64,000 bases of DNA from Rhea pennata. Its lineage: Eukaryota > Chordata > Aves > Rheiformes > Rheidae. The stretch covers positions 5,642,001 through 5,706,000 of the forward strand of contig NC_084676.1 in NCBI RefSeq assembly GCF_028389875.1, written 5' to 3'. The notes beneath the pieces are model-generated. The model was not told the DNA's origin. It did no database searches and saw nothing but the letters and a program-made list of their open reading frames with translations. Shown one piece after another: positions 28,638-43,383 of this stretch; within the stretch, counting starts at the first letter, position 1; the number at the start of each line of letters is the position of its first letter. Made by a program: the position numbers and the translations under genes.

Positions 28638-31600
28638 CAGTAGTCAAGTTTTTAACTCATCTGGTCACTAGAGCTGCCTTACAGCTTTCTAACCCAAAAT
28701 TATTGCTTATAGGATACCTTTATTATTTTCTCTTACATCCTAACATAGGTATAGTAATGCTTAAGATACAACATTTAACCTTTATCCTCAGAAGGTTTCC
28801 CAGAATGCTCTAAAGTCCATCTGTTTCCCAGGACTGCCTTGAAATCTGGTATACCTCCACAGTGCACGAGGTGAAAGCACTCCGACATGCAACCTCTTTG
28901 ACCAAGACTTCAGGAGTGAGAGTTTCACTCCAGTCAGTACAACAGAGGAGTGACATGTCACCAGGTGACAGTGACTTCAGTGACCCAGCCTAGCAGCACC
29001 TTGTTACCAAAAGCCCAGCTGCATAACTGGTAACAGTGAGGCTGCAAAACCACCAGCCTCACCAGCTTCACCACCCCAGCTTCTGACTTCATAGGGTCCA
29101 TGGCCTGTTGAGGCACCACCTTCCCCTCTCTGCTACCCCTTACCTATCACAACCCCCACCATGTACGCCTGTCCACAGCCAAGTTTCCAACTTACTCTGC
29201 TGCAGCACAGTCCTATGTGCACCCAGAACAGCACTTTCCAGTCCACCAGGTGGACTACCTAGCCTCCAGCCCCAAAGGGGAGAAAAGGTCCTAGAGCCTG
29301 CATGGAGTAGAATGGAGAAAGTGACAGGAGCGGGAAGGAGAGAAGGAGATCCCAACCCCTGAAAAGCTAGATCTGGAGGAACTCCTGGAAGATGGGGAGG
29401 AGGTTCCCAGGTGCACTGGATACGCTTTCTAAGCGTCCTGTACAGACAGAGTAGTGCTATGTGACACTGAAGACTGCAGCATGAAATGAAATGGCAGGTA
29501 GGCTAGCGAGATGTGCTAGCTACAAGCACAAGGCATAAGAGACCTCAAGACAAGCAAGTATAGATAACATGCATGCAGATATGCAACACAAGGCATCTGA
29601 AATGTCCCTTGAGAGAAACAGGTTTCCACCCTCTTGCTAGGTTAGTAATAAGAGAAGCCTGCAGACCTTGAAATTCAATTATGAAGAAAGATCTCTGATA
29701 GCATTCTCCTATTTCTTTGGACTCATCCTGCCAAGCATGCAAGCATGTTTCACTGTTAATTTATAACAGTAAGAAACAAGGTTCTCTAGCACACTTTCCA
29801 TGAGAACACTAACAAAAAGCTGTCAGCAAGCATATAATATTTAAAGTAGGTACACATGTATAAGTTACCTTAAGCAAACTTAGATTAACCGGAAATTATC
29901 TCCGTTACAGCAGTGTTGGGCTACCCACCATTTCTCCAACACAGCCACCATCCCAGCTGATACTCCATTACATGACCATACACAGGTCCCTTTCCCTGGT
30001 GGTTTATTTAGCAAACCTCTTTTATCACAAGGACTATACAAATACAAATCTGGCACCTGCTGTTGTCGCAAAAACAAGGTGCAAATCCACGCCCTGAAGC
30101 TAGATGGTATCCCTGCTCATGTTTATTTCCACTAAATTAAGGTAGAATGAAAAATTTAGGGAAGCTTTAAAACCTGTGTTTCCCATCTTCAGGTACCAGT
30201 TGCTGCTCACTGAATACACTGACCAGATAGCACACAGCTATAGTCACACTGAAATCTTGCCATTCTGCAGCAACCAGGTTTAGGAATTTTAAAAGAAAAC
30301 TTCCTTCACATCTCCTGAAATTCGCAGTTTTACAACCACATTTCCTAATATCTATTGCTTTTTGCCACATAGGAGATGGCACATGTAAGTAAAGCACGGA
30401 GTGTACTGTAGTAATGGCACAAACCAACTTCTCAGTTGCAGGAATCCTAGACACAACCTGGAAAGGGCTAAGCCTAAAAGAAATTTCAACTGAAAATATA
30501 CTGTAGAACTCCAGCAATTAGTGCATAAATTTAATCACCATTACACTGAGCATGACTTAAGCTGCTCAGAAACTCACCTATCAATTGTTTTTCATGGACA
30601 GTGATAGTTTAAATAGAGTATTTTTTTTCTATAAGTATGGTAGAGTAGGGTTTGAACACGTACAAGCACAAGGGTCTCCCAGACCTTAAGAAAACTCAAC
30701 ATTTTTAGTGGTTCTAGGGTTGGACTCATAGCTTCCTCAAAATCTTGATGATTTTGGGTGAGAGGGGGAAAAGAGGGGAGCAGGGAGTTAACTCAGCTTG
30801 TTTTCTTGGTAGCACCAAGAGAGGATGACTCAGACCCAAAGCTTCTCAAGGCCATGTGTATTCAGGTGTATTTCCAAGTATACAATGAATACATCATGTG
30901 ATATGACTTATCAGTCTACGTTTGAATGCTCTTAATAATGGCAAGTATTCAATGTTTCTGCGATAGTCAGTGCACATAAATAAGATACCCATTTAGTTGT
31001 TGATATCATCTTTGAATTACTAAGCAAGGACAGATCAGAATTTTTATAAGCCTTTATTAGCCCTAACAGATTTCTCACTTGTCTTTATTCTATTTAACAA
31101 AACAGATGTTAAGAGAACATTCCTAATTAAAGCTTTTACTGACTTTCATGAAGATTTTTAAAAAGCTTGAGATAAACACATCATTAGCTTCTTCTCAGCC
31201 ACATTACTGAAAGAGAAGCGTTAAAATGAGTTCCAAACCTCCTGCAGGCCAACAGATTACAGTTGTGTACAGTATACACAAAGACTATTCCTGGAATGCT
31301 GGAACACTCCTTGAAATCTTGTAAAATTGGACAATCTTTTACTTCCACGCTTAACAAAACACCACACTCTTAGGCAGAACTGGAAAGAACCAACAGTACT
31401 GGCATCCCACTAACCATGGAAACCTCTTCAAACAAGCAGTTGGAAGGGAAGAAGGAAACAAATTCAGAAATCGCAGTAACTGCAGCACAACAAGGAAAAA
31501 AACTCGCTGTCAGACTGAGGAGGTCTATAAACTTTATAACAAACTGTATACTCAGATTTCTTTGGAATTCAAATCTCATTGAGACAGGAGCTTTTCTGTG

Positions 31601-32051
31601 AGGCAGAGCATCCTGAAGCCTCAGCTAGCAGCAGGTGAAACGTGACATTTGGAAACTTCTGGCTTCACCAGTGATCTAATATTTAAGCTGCCTGCCTGAG
31701 TTACCTGCATAGTCGCTGTAACTGCCCCAAGCACAAACCCAGAACTTGCTAAGATGAAGTGCTGCTGGAAAATAACTGAGTTTTTCCTAAACAGTAGACT
31801 TTTTCCGTTTCAGTTTTCAGGGGAGCAATAGGGAACACACTGCAGAAGAAGAAGGCACGAAAGGGGCCCCCAGGAAGCAGAAGGGACGGGCAGAAGCCCT
31901 CTCCGTGAGGTGACCTCGATAAACCACCGCGCTTACCTCGGCCGCAGAGCTGCCTGCAGAGGTGGGCCAAACCGCAGGCGGCGGCCGCGGAGCCCTCTCG
32001 GGTTTTAAGGTTTTACTCTGTAAACACCCCCCCACCCCCCGCTTCTCGTGC

Positions 32052-32482
<431 letters not shown>

Positions 32483-32607
32483 CTACGATCCGCTCCGCTC
32501 CGCGGGGCCGCCCCGCGCCGGGCCTCCCGCCTCCTCCCGGCCGCGGGCGGCGAGGCGGCGGCGCGGCCGCCGGCAGGGAGGCGCCCGCCGCCGCCGGGCA
32601 GGCTCGC

Positions 32608-32613
32608 TCACAT
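32608..32613 (-). promoter_or_regulatory. WWC1: ATG-TGA start-stop upstream ORF in the WWC1 leader
   Basis: On the minus strand the six bases read ATGTGA, a start codon followed directly by a stop, 176 bases upstream of the KIBRA ATG. Such minimal uORFs can stall initiating ribosomes. Whether it is transcribed depends on the unknown start site. Confidence 0.35.
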
Positions 32614-32792
32614 GCCGCCCCCAGCGGGGCGGGGCGGGGCGGGCCGCGGCGCGGGGGGGGCCTCGCGGCGCCGCGCGGCCCCTCACGCCTCCATTTCCTG
32701 CTCCGCGCCGCGGCGGCCCCGCGCGCGGCCCGGGCGGCTCCTCCCCCGCCCCGCCCCGCCCCGCCCGGACAGGCACCGGCGCCCCCAGCGAA

Positions 32793-32808
32793 GGGGGGGG
32801 GGGGGGGG
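32793..32808. repeat. G16 run upstream of WWC1 exon 1
   Basis: Sixteen uninterrupted G residues on the plus strand are followed closely by GGGG, GGG and GGGGG runs (to about 32,827). This satisfies the usual four-run G-quadruplex pattern. It sits in the promoter island, on the strand that is the template for WWC1. Confidence 0.85.
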
Positions 32809-35800
32809 AAGGGGAGGGCGCGGGGGATGCCGGTTCTTAAAGGCGCCGCCCGCGCCCGGCTCCGCGCGCGCGCCGCCCCCGCCCCAGGTGCTGCTGTAAT
32901 GCAGGTAATAGCGCCGCCCCCGCCGCCGCGCGGGGGATGGGCGCCGCGCTGCACCTGCCCGCGGGGCGGGGCGCCGCCTAAGGGGGCGTTAACGGCCAAC
33001 GGCCGCGGGGCGGGCGCGCGGCGCGTGTCGGGGTGACCCGCAAGGCCCGGCCGCGGGGGCGCCCGGCGGCGCCGTCCCCGCGCCTCCCGGCCGGGCTGCT
33101 GCGAGCGCCGCCGCCGCCCGCTTCGCTCAGTGCGCGCCGCCGGGCCGAAAGGGAGAGCTGCCCTTGGGCGCCGGTCCGTACCCCACAGCGCGCTGGGCTC
33201 ATCCGGCCCCCAAAGAAGGGCAAAGACGCGTGGAAAGAACGGCTGAAAACGCTGGAAAGCAGCCTGAACAGCTGCGGCCCGGGCAGTCAGAGCCCTGCTT
33301 TTAGAGCAAGACATCCAAGATGCTAACTTTTGTATGGCAAAGCACATAAATATCTACAGGATGTGTATTGTAACCCCTTTCACACCGATGAGGCAATCCT
33401 ACTGAAAAATGAGGTCCCCTTTCAGCAAGAAAGAGGAATTTAGAGAAAGAGCTAGACAACCAAGCCTCTTCAATAAAGCCTTCACCTCACAAAACTACTC
33501 ACCGAGAGAGTAAAGCCCGTAGCAGCTGTTCAAGCACACGTTATGAACATTAAGAACTCTGCTGGTGAGAAAGAGGAGGACTTTGGAGATTTGGGGAGGT
33601 TTTGTTTTTCTAATGTCAACTGTATCTATCAGCTTTGGCTCCGTTTCTTGCCAGGAAGGGCCACCCACTGGGCCACAGTCGGACAAGAGCAGCGAGAGGG
33701 TATCCCCGCTTGCGGGTTACCGTAACCACGGAGAACAGAGATGGGCTGACCGTCAAGAGCTGTTACTGATAGATTGTTTATGCCAAAAATCAGTGGTAGT
33801 CAACAAAACTGAAATTATCCTTATATAATGTATATATGTTTAGGACGTTAGCGACTTTTCAGTTTACGCTCAGGGTGATTTTTCAAGAGTGGAAGCTCTT
33901 TGCTAGTGGATCTGTACGATGATCTTATGATCATCACCACAAGGCAGGATTATAAAAAGAAATTACATGAGAACAAGAAAGTCTCAAGTATAAGTCATAA
34001 GCCGGCAGGTGACTCAGGGTGTCTACACTGACCTAGCTGCAATCAATACCTGGGTGGCTCAGCTCACACAAAACTACGGTGCGAGCAGGTTAAGAGTCAG
34101 TGTCCTCCCTGGTCTTCTATCCCAGAATTTAGGTAATCCTAAAGGCTGGAGCAGGCTGTCCATGAGAAGGCTCCACAAAGTGCAATGTAATCAGACCGTG
34201 AACCAACACGAGCAAACTGCACCACACAGTAATGAACCTGAACTTTTACGTGAGATAACATTTGCCCTGGGGAGCACCAACTGACAGGGACAGGAGGCCA
34301 AGGAATACCCTTACCTTAGTGTCCCTTGCAGCAGACGGCAGTTTTGTACTGTTAGGCATGAGGGAAAAGCAAGAACTTTACTGCTCCCTCCACTGAAACA
34401 GCAGAATGGAGCAGGGCTCTTTGCCAAAGCACGGGGGTGGAAGAGGAGCCTGGAGAAGCAGGGAACCGCACGGGGAAGTACTGAGCCCTGACAGACTGGA
34501 GAGGAAAAATAAATGCAAGAAAGACAATTAGAAATAGCATCCCATTTTGTGCCTGATTTCAAGGGTAAGATGGACATCTTTCAGGCTTTCTGAGAGCCCA
34601 CCAGGAGTCAGAACTGCTAATTCTCTGAAGGCCAACAGGATGCAGCAGCAGTGGGCTGGTAAAGTGCTTGAACTAGGAAGAAAAAGAAGACAAGTGAAAC
34701 AGAAAGTGAGGCATTGGAAGATAGCTAGATTTTATCTCATTTTATATGAAGTCAAATTTGGAGGAAGCAGCTAAATTTGTTGCTTTTATGAGCAGTACCA
34801 TATACACTGCTTTTAAAGTAATATTAAAACAAGAATGATGGAATAAACACTACATCTGTCCACAGCTCTAAATAAAACTTGTGATTGCTAGAAGTGAAAG
34901 CTCTCTGTTGGGAACAGTATGCTTCTGCAACCAGAGGCTGGGACTGTCAGAGCTCCTGGGTTTTGAGCCAGAAGCCTGCAACAAATTTCTGAGGGACACT
35001 GGGCTAGTCACTTCAGTTCATCGTTTTCTGTTCACTCCTTTTGATCTTATGGATAGTGGTGTTTCTCTCTTTGTAAAACACTTGGCAAGATACTTATGAA
35101 AGTTAAAAGGGAGAACTGTCACAACTGAAAAAAAAAAAAAAGAAAAAAACAGCAACAAGTAATGTTTTAAAATATTGCAAGAGAAATCTAGGAAGAAAAG
35201 CATAAAAAACTGAACACAAATCAAATTAGTGTGTATTTCTGTGTTCCTGTATTGTGGTCTTCTGTTAAAGCCCAGAGATATATCCAGAAGATATGTTCCA
35301 TTCTGAAGTGTTTTTTTCCCCAAAAATTTTGGACAGTATATTGATGAGATATAAAAAGGATATTTAAATAAGCAGATGTCACTGTCTGTGTTTATAAAGA
35401 AACTAATAGTGTGATTTTTAAAGATATCTTTTTTAAAATAAATATCCAGGAAAATATTTGCAGATTTTTCTGACTCAGATTGAAAGATCTTGTTTTTCTA
35501 TAACTCTTCTTTTTCTTTTTCACTGAGAAAAAAAATCCTCCCATGGAACCACATGAAATTATGAATGTAATCAGGAATGTGTGTGGGGTTACTTACTGCC
35601 TTTTACCATTTACACTCACAACAAAAGAATTCAATGTTATCAGAGTCTATTTGAACTGTAAAGCAATAAACAAACAGGTGATTGTTTTCTCATGAGCAAA
35701 CGAAGGAAAGGTATGATACCCAGGTAAGTAAGTTCTTACCTATGTGAAAAGGAAGTACAGAGCAGAGAACAAAGTCTCCAGAAACCTCATGGTTTTTTGC

Positions 35801-36252
35801 CTTGGGTTCAGTGTCTCGGCGTATGACCTCATTTGCTGCACATAGCCATTGCATCCAGCTTTGCGGAGTCCACAACAGGCCGCCTCACGTATTATTCAGT
35901 AACAACAGCGACCATTTCCTGTCGGTGATACGTGTTTCAGAAATCTGATTGCTTGTTGCTCGATTTATTTTTAATACATTCAAAAGTCTGTGTTTTTGTA
36001 CTTAACACTTAAAGCATTGTTCTCAACTGAGTACAATTAACAAAAACGTGAGTGTTAAAAGGTGCTAGAACAAGGTGTCAGTCATCTAACCCCCAAAAGG
36101 TTTCTTCAAGTGCCTGAGGTGAAATAGGACGAAAAATGGGTTTAAGTTCAATTGCCAGAGTACAGTCACTTTCTTCAAACCTCAGGCATTCTTCTACTTG
36201 AAGCAAACATTACTTGGAGGGTTGCTCTGTTCTTCTAGAAAGTCTTTTGTCT

Positions 36253-36272
36253 CCCCCCCCCCCCCCCCCCCC
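36253..36272. repeat. C20 homopolymer
   Basis: Twenty uninterrupted C residues on the plus strand are followed about 20 bases later by a T12 run. Long C/G homopolymers are rare in vertebrate DNA and the exact length is unreliable in assemblies. Confidence 0.9.
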
Positions 36273-39200
36273 GCTTCTCAAATTTACCTCTTTTTTTTTT
36301 TCAATTTCCAAAGGGCATTTTAGTTTTAAATGATTGTCAAAATAAGGTTTTGAAAAAGTCAACGTTTCATTTTGAAAGTACCCAAAAGTCTTCACACTTT
36401 CCAAAGCAGTTTCCAGCCTGGCAAGAAGAACAGAGGTGCCCACCAGGCAGGGAAGACATCACAAGACTGGCTTACTTTCCACTTGCAGCATGAAAGGAAC
36501 TTTCTGTAAACATTGGCAAAGTCGCTTCATTGTTTTCTTTTAAACTGCTCCTTAAAACACCCTTTGCTGGAGGCCTCCAGAAAGAAAAAAATTGACAACA
36601 GCAAAGTTGGCCTATTACTTTGAACAGTATTGTTTGAGTATTGCCCTGCACTCCCCATCTGTCTGTATACACCTATTGTTTGAGACAAAGCATCTGTCGT
36701 CTTGTTCTGTACTTGCACAACATTAGTACAATGGGCTCTTCATGCAGGGTGTAGCATATCCTAGATGAGATATAAGTAATAATGAAAGTTTTCATGTTCA
36801 TCTAGCAAGATGGCTGCTGAATAGGACCAGTGCAGCAGGCTGGGCTTCCCACTGCCCCTGGAAGCCTGCTGGTCAGATTTCTGATGGGCATTTTGCTTCC
36901 CTGGGGGCACTGTAAAAGGTCCTGGACTAGATTAGTTTGTGAAACAAGATGCTATTTAACTGTGCCCTAACTGACACTATCTGGAACAAATCGTTTTACT
37001 TGAAACTACCCCTTTAGGAATTGTTATAGTTACTCTCTATAACAAACACCAGCTTCTTCAGCTGGCTTGGTGTCAAAGCCAGTAGAGCATGGAAAAGAGA
37101 CAGCATAACATACAGTGTTAATAAAATAAGAAAAATGTTAAAAGGGCAGGTAGAAAGTAAATGGAGAAAGGTATAAGGCCTGCATAAACCAATCAAGCTG
37201 AATAAAGGTTTCTGACACCACAGAAAGTTTAATTCAGCCTTCTTTTAACAAAACCTCAAGGTAGTGATTCAGGATTTGCTTCTAATGTTAAATTTTAACT
37301 TACCTTGGCATGCTGTTTGTCATCAAAAGCATTACTAGCCGTAATGCATTTCTTTACACTACTCTACACATTAAAAACTGGAGTAGAATCCCCCATTACT
37401 GTTTATTAAGTGATAAATATATTCTTAATTTCTGTGAGCTCATAGAATAGAATCGTGTATATAAAGGAAAAGTCAAGCTAAAAGTCACACAGTAGCTAAG
37501 AAAAAAATGAAAAGGAAAGACAGGAGACTGACGTGTGATTCTGGAAGCTACAGATTTAAGAATCTGCAACCACTATACAGCCTTGTGAAGAAGAAAAGTG
37601 CATCTACAACACCAAGTCTATAGGACTATATCCAAATTCATCCCTTCTCAACCTTTATGCCTTGATCTACTCAAGTATCAGGACAGGGCACAGATAATTT
37701 CAGGCTAGCAAAGCCAGGTGTTGTTTGAACTACAGCTGTATTTGAACAGCACACTTCCCAGGTTTGAAATAATATTTTCCCCTCACTTGTTCCAGGTGCC
37801 TCAGCATTTCATATAAAAAATTTCAGCCTCGATTACGCACACACTGTTAGCATAGTATTTCTGTGGCAAAGTCTATGCTAAGAAGAGTGTTATCCAGGAG
37901 CTTTCACCAACTCTGAGATGGATCAGTGCTTATTAATTATTATTATTTTTTTTTTACTCAGTTCGAAAGAAATTCCAAGTGAATTTGTGTCTGGGCTAAC
38001 TTGCACAGGGTTATTTATGAAACAGGGCAAGATACTGAGGTCTGGAGTCCTGAAACACTGCTGAATCAGGATTCTCCCAAATCACCAGTAAATATTTACA
38101 CGGAAACAAGCACCCAGGCCTTGTCCCCTAGCCCCAGGAAGACCCTCTCTGCTGTGATCGATTTTCTCCCGAAGGCAGTTAAACAGCCTCCCGGTGAGCT
38201 CTGCCCCAGGAATGTGATCCTTGGGAGGACACCTGCAGCCTGCACATTCCTGGTAATTCACGGGCTGTTGGGGCTGGCATGTGCAAGTCACTCAGCTACC
38301 TGTTTGCTACGTGTCACCTTTGTGATCACTGGCACTTTGTACACCTGCACTGAAGGTTTTATCTTTTGGCAAACAAGTCTGCAGAGAGGAATAAATTCCT
38401 AACTATGACCTCCAAGTGCTGTGATAACACTAATCTATGCACCTAAAAACCAATCAGGATTTTTTTAAAACAACCTGCCCCTTATCTCTGTTGTTTTATT
38501 AGACCCTTGTCTGCCACTGGAGGTACCAAACTGCAACCTTTTTATAGACCGTTAGGAAGACCAGGCCTCTTAAATGTAGGATAGGAGGCTGAACATGAAT
38601 AGTTTACATCTTGTAATGCCGGGAGTTACTTAAAAGAAATGGGATATGGACCCTAGAGCTTCACTCATACTGGGTGAAGTGTCTGATTGTGGTGTGAGCC
38701 ATCTGCAGAGATCCCACGGTGCTGGCTCTCCCCCATGGGCACTAGCAGCCCTTCAGCTGCTGCTCCCAGCCCCTCACCCTGGAAACTGTCCCATCTCCTG
38801 GGACCCTAAGGGTATGCTCCAAATGCTATAGCGTTTTTAAAGGAGATGCTTAGCAGACTTAGAGACCAGAGCTGTCCTGGTCAATAGTGAACAGTTATTA
38901 TGCTAATGCTTCTAGTGGTAATTCGGAACTGGTCCAAACAGTCAGTTACTTCCCATTAAAAAAGAAAAAAAAGGGGAAAAAAAGGTTAAAAATCCATACA
39001 AGAGTTTAAAACTTCCCATCAACCTGTCATGGAGAACATACACTGCAGAAGAGTCAATTGATTTGGCATCAATTGCAATTTCTGTTGGCTCGTTATTTGC
39101 TCAGAAGTGAAAGAGGACTTCTCCCTTAAGCAAGCTTCTCCTTATTGTTTGTCAGCTTGCCAGCTAAATAGCTGCCAGAACATTGCACATTTCTGGCCTG

Positions 39201-42200
39201 AAAATATTAATTTTCACATTATTGCCAAAGTGGCCTATGACCCCCCAAATCCACAAGAGTCAACTATAAATTCATATAGGCTTCACTCAGTAGGAAGCTA
39301 TGGAGTAATTCAGAAGACAGTAGGAAAAGAGCAGGAGTGCCGCTCAGATCAGCCCATCTCTCGAGAGGAGGTCTCAGGTGCTCCTGAGACTTCAGCAAAA
39401 AGAGAGAAGGATCCTCATCTTCATCAGTCTGACAACTGACTTTTCAGCTATGTGCAAGAGGGAATAGCTTTTGCTTGCTTAGGCTTGCAAAATGAAACAT
39501 ATCCACATACGTTGATCCAGATATTAGTTCTTGAGCTGTAAAAACACATCGAGTCTCACTCTTAGGCCATGTCAAAACATGCTATCCAAACACCTCCACA
39601 GAGTCGAGTTAATGCAAGTGTTGTTGAGCTATTGCAATGGTTACATGCGCTTCGTACAGAATAAAGAGAGGAAAAGGTATTTTGTTCAACAGTGTGTTAT
39701 ATTTCTAACCTCATAGATGTAATTTTTTCTATTCTTTCTCATTTCACGTCACTGCAGTAACAGCAGTGTGCTAACCGTTGCAGGCCTGATTTCTCTTGTC
39801 TAGGACTAGATGCTGCAAAACTTCTCCCATTACTAGTTAATAAATGGTTTCTCTGGTGGAGCTGGGAATAGCCATTGGTAGAAATGAATTGTGAAGGACA
39901 GCCACGATTAGCCGTCAGACTCCTCTGGGCGCCTGGCTCGGGTGAGCGATGTGCAGCCGGCTATCTCGTGCTGGGCTCTGTTCAGCACGGAGCCGGCGCA
40001 CGAGCCGGGTGCTCGGCAATACGGTCATGGCAACCTGGGTTGCTAAGCAGGCAGACAGCTGTGTTTCGTACCAGCTGCAGCTTTTGTAGCCAGCAAGACT
40101 ACTTCTAGATGTGAGTTGGAATAATTAAGCCGTAGGATCAAAGACATTTGCTCAGTAACCTCATCAGAGCCTGAGAGGAGCGCATACCTGTCTTTCATCC
40201 AGTGTGTGGGGCTGCAGATACATGCATCTGCCACGGATATTTAATAAATCACCTTTCGATGTTTCTATGTAAATAGACAGCTGACTTGCCTGAGATCACT
40301 ACATTTGCTCTATACAAACACCTAATCTACTACACCTAACTATTTGAAGCGGAGGGGAGTTCAAAGAGGACAGAGCCAAACTCTTGCTGACAGTGATGTG
40401 ACTTGAGCCACTGAGTTGTGGTGCAAGAGATTCAGGGGACTTTTCCCCAGGAGGTGACACAGCAGGGGCAGGTCACCCCAGGATGGGAAAGGAGGGAGCC
40501 GTGGTCCCGGTGGCTGCCACAGCTGACCCCATATGAGGCAGAGGAGCGAGAGGCCTCAGCAGCCCCTTGCAGCCAGTGTTCCTCCAGCTGCAAAATGCAG
40601 GAGCAGAGCTGGAGGGTGGCCTACCGGAGGGCACCAGTGCCCTCAGGGAGATGACCAGCCCCGATGGGAAAGCAATCCACTGTACTGGCTAAGGGCAAAG
40701 TGCTGTGACAGACCAACATTCAAGAGGCAAGTTCTCCAAGGCTTTCCCTTCCCACGTACCTCACCTCCAGCTTGCTCACAAGCAGTCTGTTTTAATCAAA
40801 CATTAAGTCGAATTTGACATTCGGGAGGTGGTGAGATGGTACTGTTACCTGTACCACAACATAATTACAGCTGACACTACAGCAGGCAGGATGTGGAAGA
40901 GGCTGGACAGCAGCAGGGTTGTTGCTGGATGAAGGTGCCTTCACAGCGCTCTGAAAGCAGCCAGCAGAGCAGCCGCTGCTGTCTACCATGCAAGCGCCCA
41001 GCAACTCACAGTAGCAAAACTCCAAAACAAACAAAAGCCCACCTAGTTACTTTATGGCATAAATCGGAGACAATAAAGAAACAAATGTCCATTTAGAGCA
41101 ACTTAGTTTCACTTGGAAAATACTTAACAAGCGACTAGGACTCTAAGGAACACTGATTACATGCTTTAGTAATCCAAAAGCTGCTTTATAGCCTCTGCTC
41201 TACCTCCCATCTGAACTGTAATGCAGCACTAAGTTGTATTGGCAGTGTTGCTATCAATCTACCTGTGATCTCAAGAGGGTCTTAGTGCATAACAAGAGAC
41301 TTTTTCTTAATCCAAATAAGGTTCGTGACCAGATGAACATCAACATTTATCTCCTAGAGGGGAAAAGGCCATGCTGAGGGTAGCCAGGGTGAGCTGCAGG
41401 GCCTGGCAGGAGGAGCTGAGTGGGAGGAGGCCAGTGGAAGTAGAGGCAAGCACGTGCCCCCAGTGAAGCAGACTCCAAGCATTTTTCCAGCAGTGCAACC
41501 CTGTCTTGGCACTGCAGCCATCCCCTGCCCTATCTCTGTCTATATGTGGTGCAGTAAACACTGATGATGATACTATTGTCGATCAAATTTGCAAAGCAGC
41601 AGACAGTATGGACTGCAGAACTAGCAAGGCTTAACCCAAGCCATATGTTGACATGAAACAAGTCCCAGATGGTCTTACAGCAATATTTGCAGAGTCCTCA
41701 AAACACCAGTGCTAACTGTCCTTAGGACCTTTCTAAGCTAAGCATGAAGTCACACAGATACCTGAGGAAAAGGACAGCAAAGTGAATTGAAACAAGCATG
41801 TACAGCAATCTGGTAATTAGCTTCCTCGGAAGCATGCAAAACACGTGGGAGCTGTCCAGGCGCCTGCAAAGCCCATCAGAAGATGTCACAACAACTATGA
41901 TTCACATAGGAGATCTGTTTAATACTCTGCTTCCAGACTGCGTGCATCTCCTATTGCTTTTTTATTTAGCTGGTAAACCCTTGAAGACTGCAGCCCCTTC
42001 TCATGTCTGCTAAGTCCCCATGGACGGCAATGGCATCGCGAATCGGTAGGTGGCACAGTTGCCAAAAGAAGCAGGCTTTAACTCTGGCATGGACCAAAAA
42101 GGAAGATGAATCTAGTGACTCACTACTCTGTTATTCACTTATCTCAAATTACCTTGCTTCACAAGTAGTTTGTCCTTGTTTAGGTCATAGCTGGGGGGGG

Positions 42201-43361
42201 GGGTAAGGAAGAGTGATGCAATAGGAAAGGGAGAGCAGTGCTGTGCACAGGAGCCTTGGGCAGGGGCCCTGTGCTGCACATGCACCTCCTCCTGGAGCGT
42301 TTCACCACCCCTCCTCCAAACCTGAGGGGCATTAGGGGGTGACACTTGGTGTGACTCAGCCTTGCAACGAGCTACAGCCAAGGCTTCGTCCTTCCTGGAC
42401 GGTTATATGAGCGTAGTATATTCATGTCTCCTGCAGGTATTAACGGCTTGTGCTCCATTGCTGGTGCAGAGTCCATTAATAATGACCTTAACCTTGCAAC
42501 ACTTTTACTTACTTAAGATTTCTCTGAGATTTATGCTTCTGAGGCTTGTAGCTGACTTGCACTCTCAGGGCAGACCCTGCCTTTTGTCACACATCCATCT
42601 GTCATAAAAGCAGACAAGTATTTTTGTTGCAGAAAACAGGTTAGAGCTGCACCTGGGCACTTACCTGCGACTCCAGCTCATCAGAAACAAGCACCAGCAG
42701 CAAGCCCCAAAGAGCCCCTTTTCCACACCTTTTTGTTTTTCTACTCCCTAATTTATGCACTTTTATGATGACACACATATAAATTTGGAGTACTACATTT
42801 TATCGATTCGCAGCTCTTCACCAGCATTCACTAACATGGTGTTGTTCTTGGATGAATGTCAGCCTCACCCTAGTATTCCCAAACAACCAGTTTCTCCCAG
42901 CTCCTCCCTTCTCAGTCACACCACACCATTGCTGCTTTAATGGCTTGACCTGACAGAGGTCAAAACACATTTGAGCTCTATCAACTCCTCAACAATTCTT
43001 TCTCTCTTTTGTAATTAGCAAAAACCCAAGGATGAGCTGTTTGGGGGTAAACTACCACTTTCCTCCCCCATACATTCTCCAACATGGAAAATTTACTGAG
43101 GGTTTGCTTGCAAGCCCAAATTCGTTCTCTTATTGTTAACGATGATCTTTTCTTTAAGAGAGAGGCAATGACGGGAACTGCAGTATCACTGCAGAACTCT
43201 GTTCTCCGCTCTTACATTTCCCATTTTAAGCTGAGTGTATTGAACCAACCTCGTTTGAGGATTGTCCTTCCAGGTTTGTAACAAAAGCAAGACTCTCATT
43301 GTGATATTTCTGTTGAATAAGGCCATTTGTTCTTTGTATAGGACTTCAGCTGCAAAAGAGG

Positions 43362-43383
43362 AAAAAAAAAAAAAAAAAAAAAA
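43362..43383. repeat. A22 homopolymer
   Basis: An uninterrupted A run preceded by GCAAAAGAGG. No retroposed body is recognisable upstream. Confidence 0.9.

Noticed and set aside
33918..33935. A perfect 7-bp inverted repeat (GATGATC TTAT GATCATC).
   Set aside because: The stem is short and AT-rich with no extension of pairing. It is expected by chance and is not a microRNA-like hairpin.
38001..38402. A 133-codon plus-strand open frame in intergenic DNA.
   Set aside because: It has no recognisable domain, no splice or promoter context and ordinary composition, so chance is the simplest explanation.
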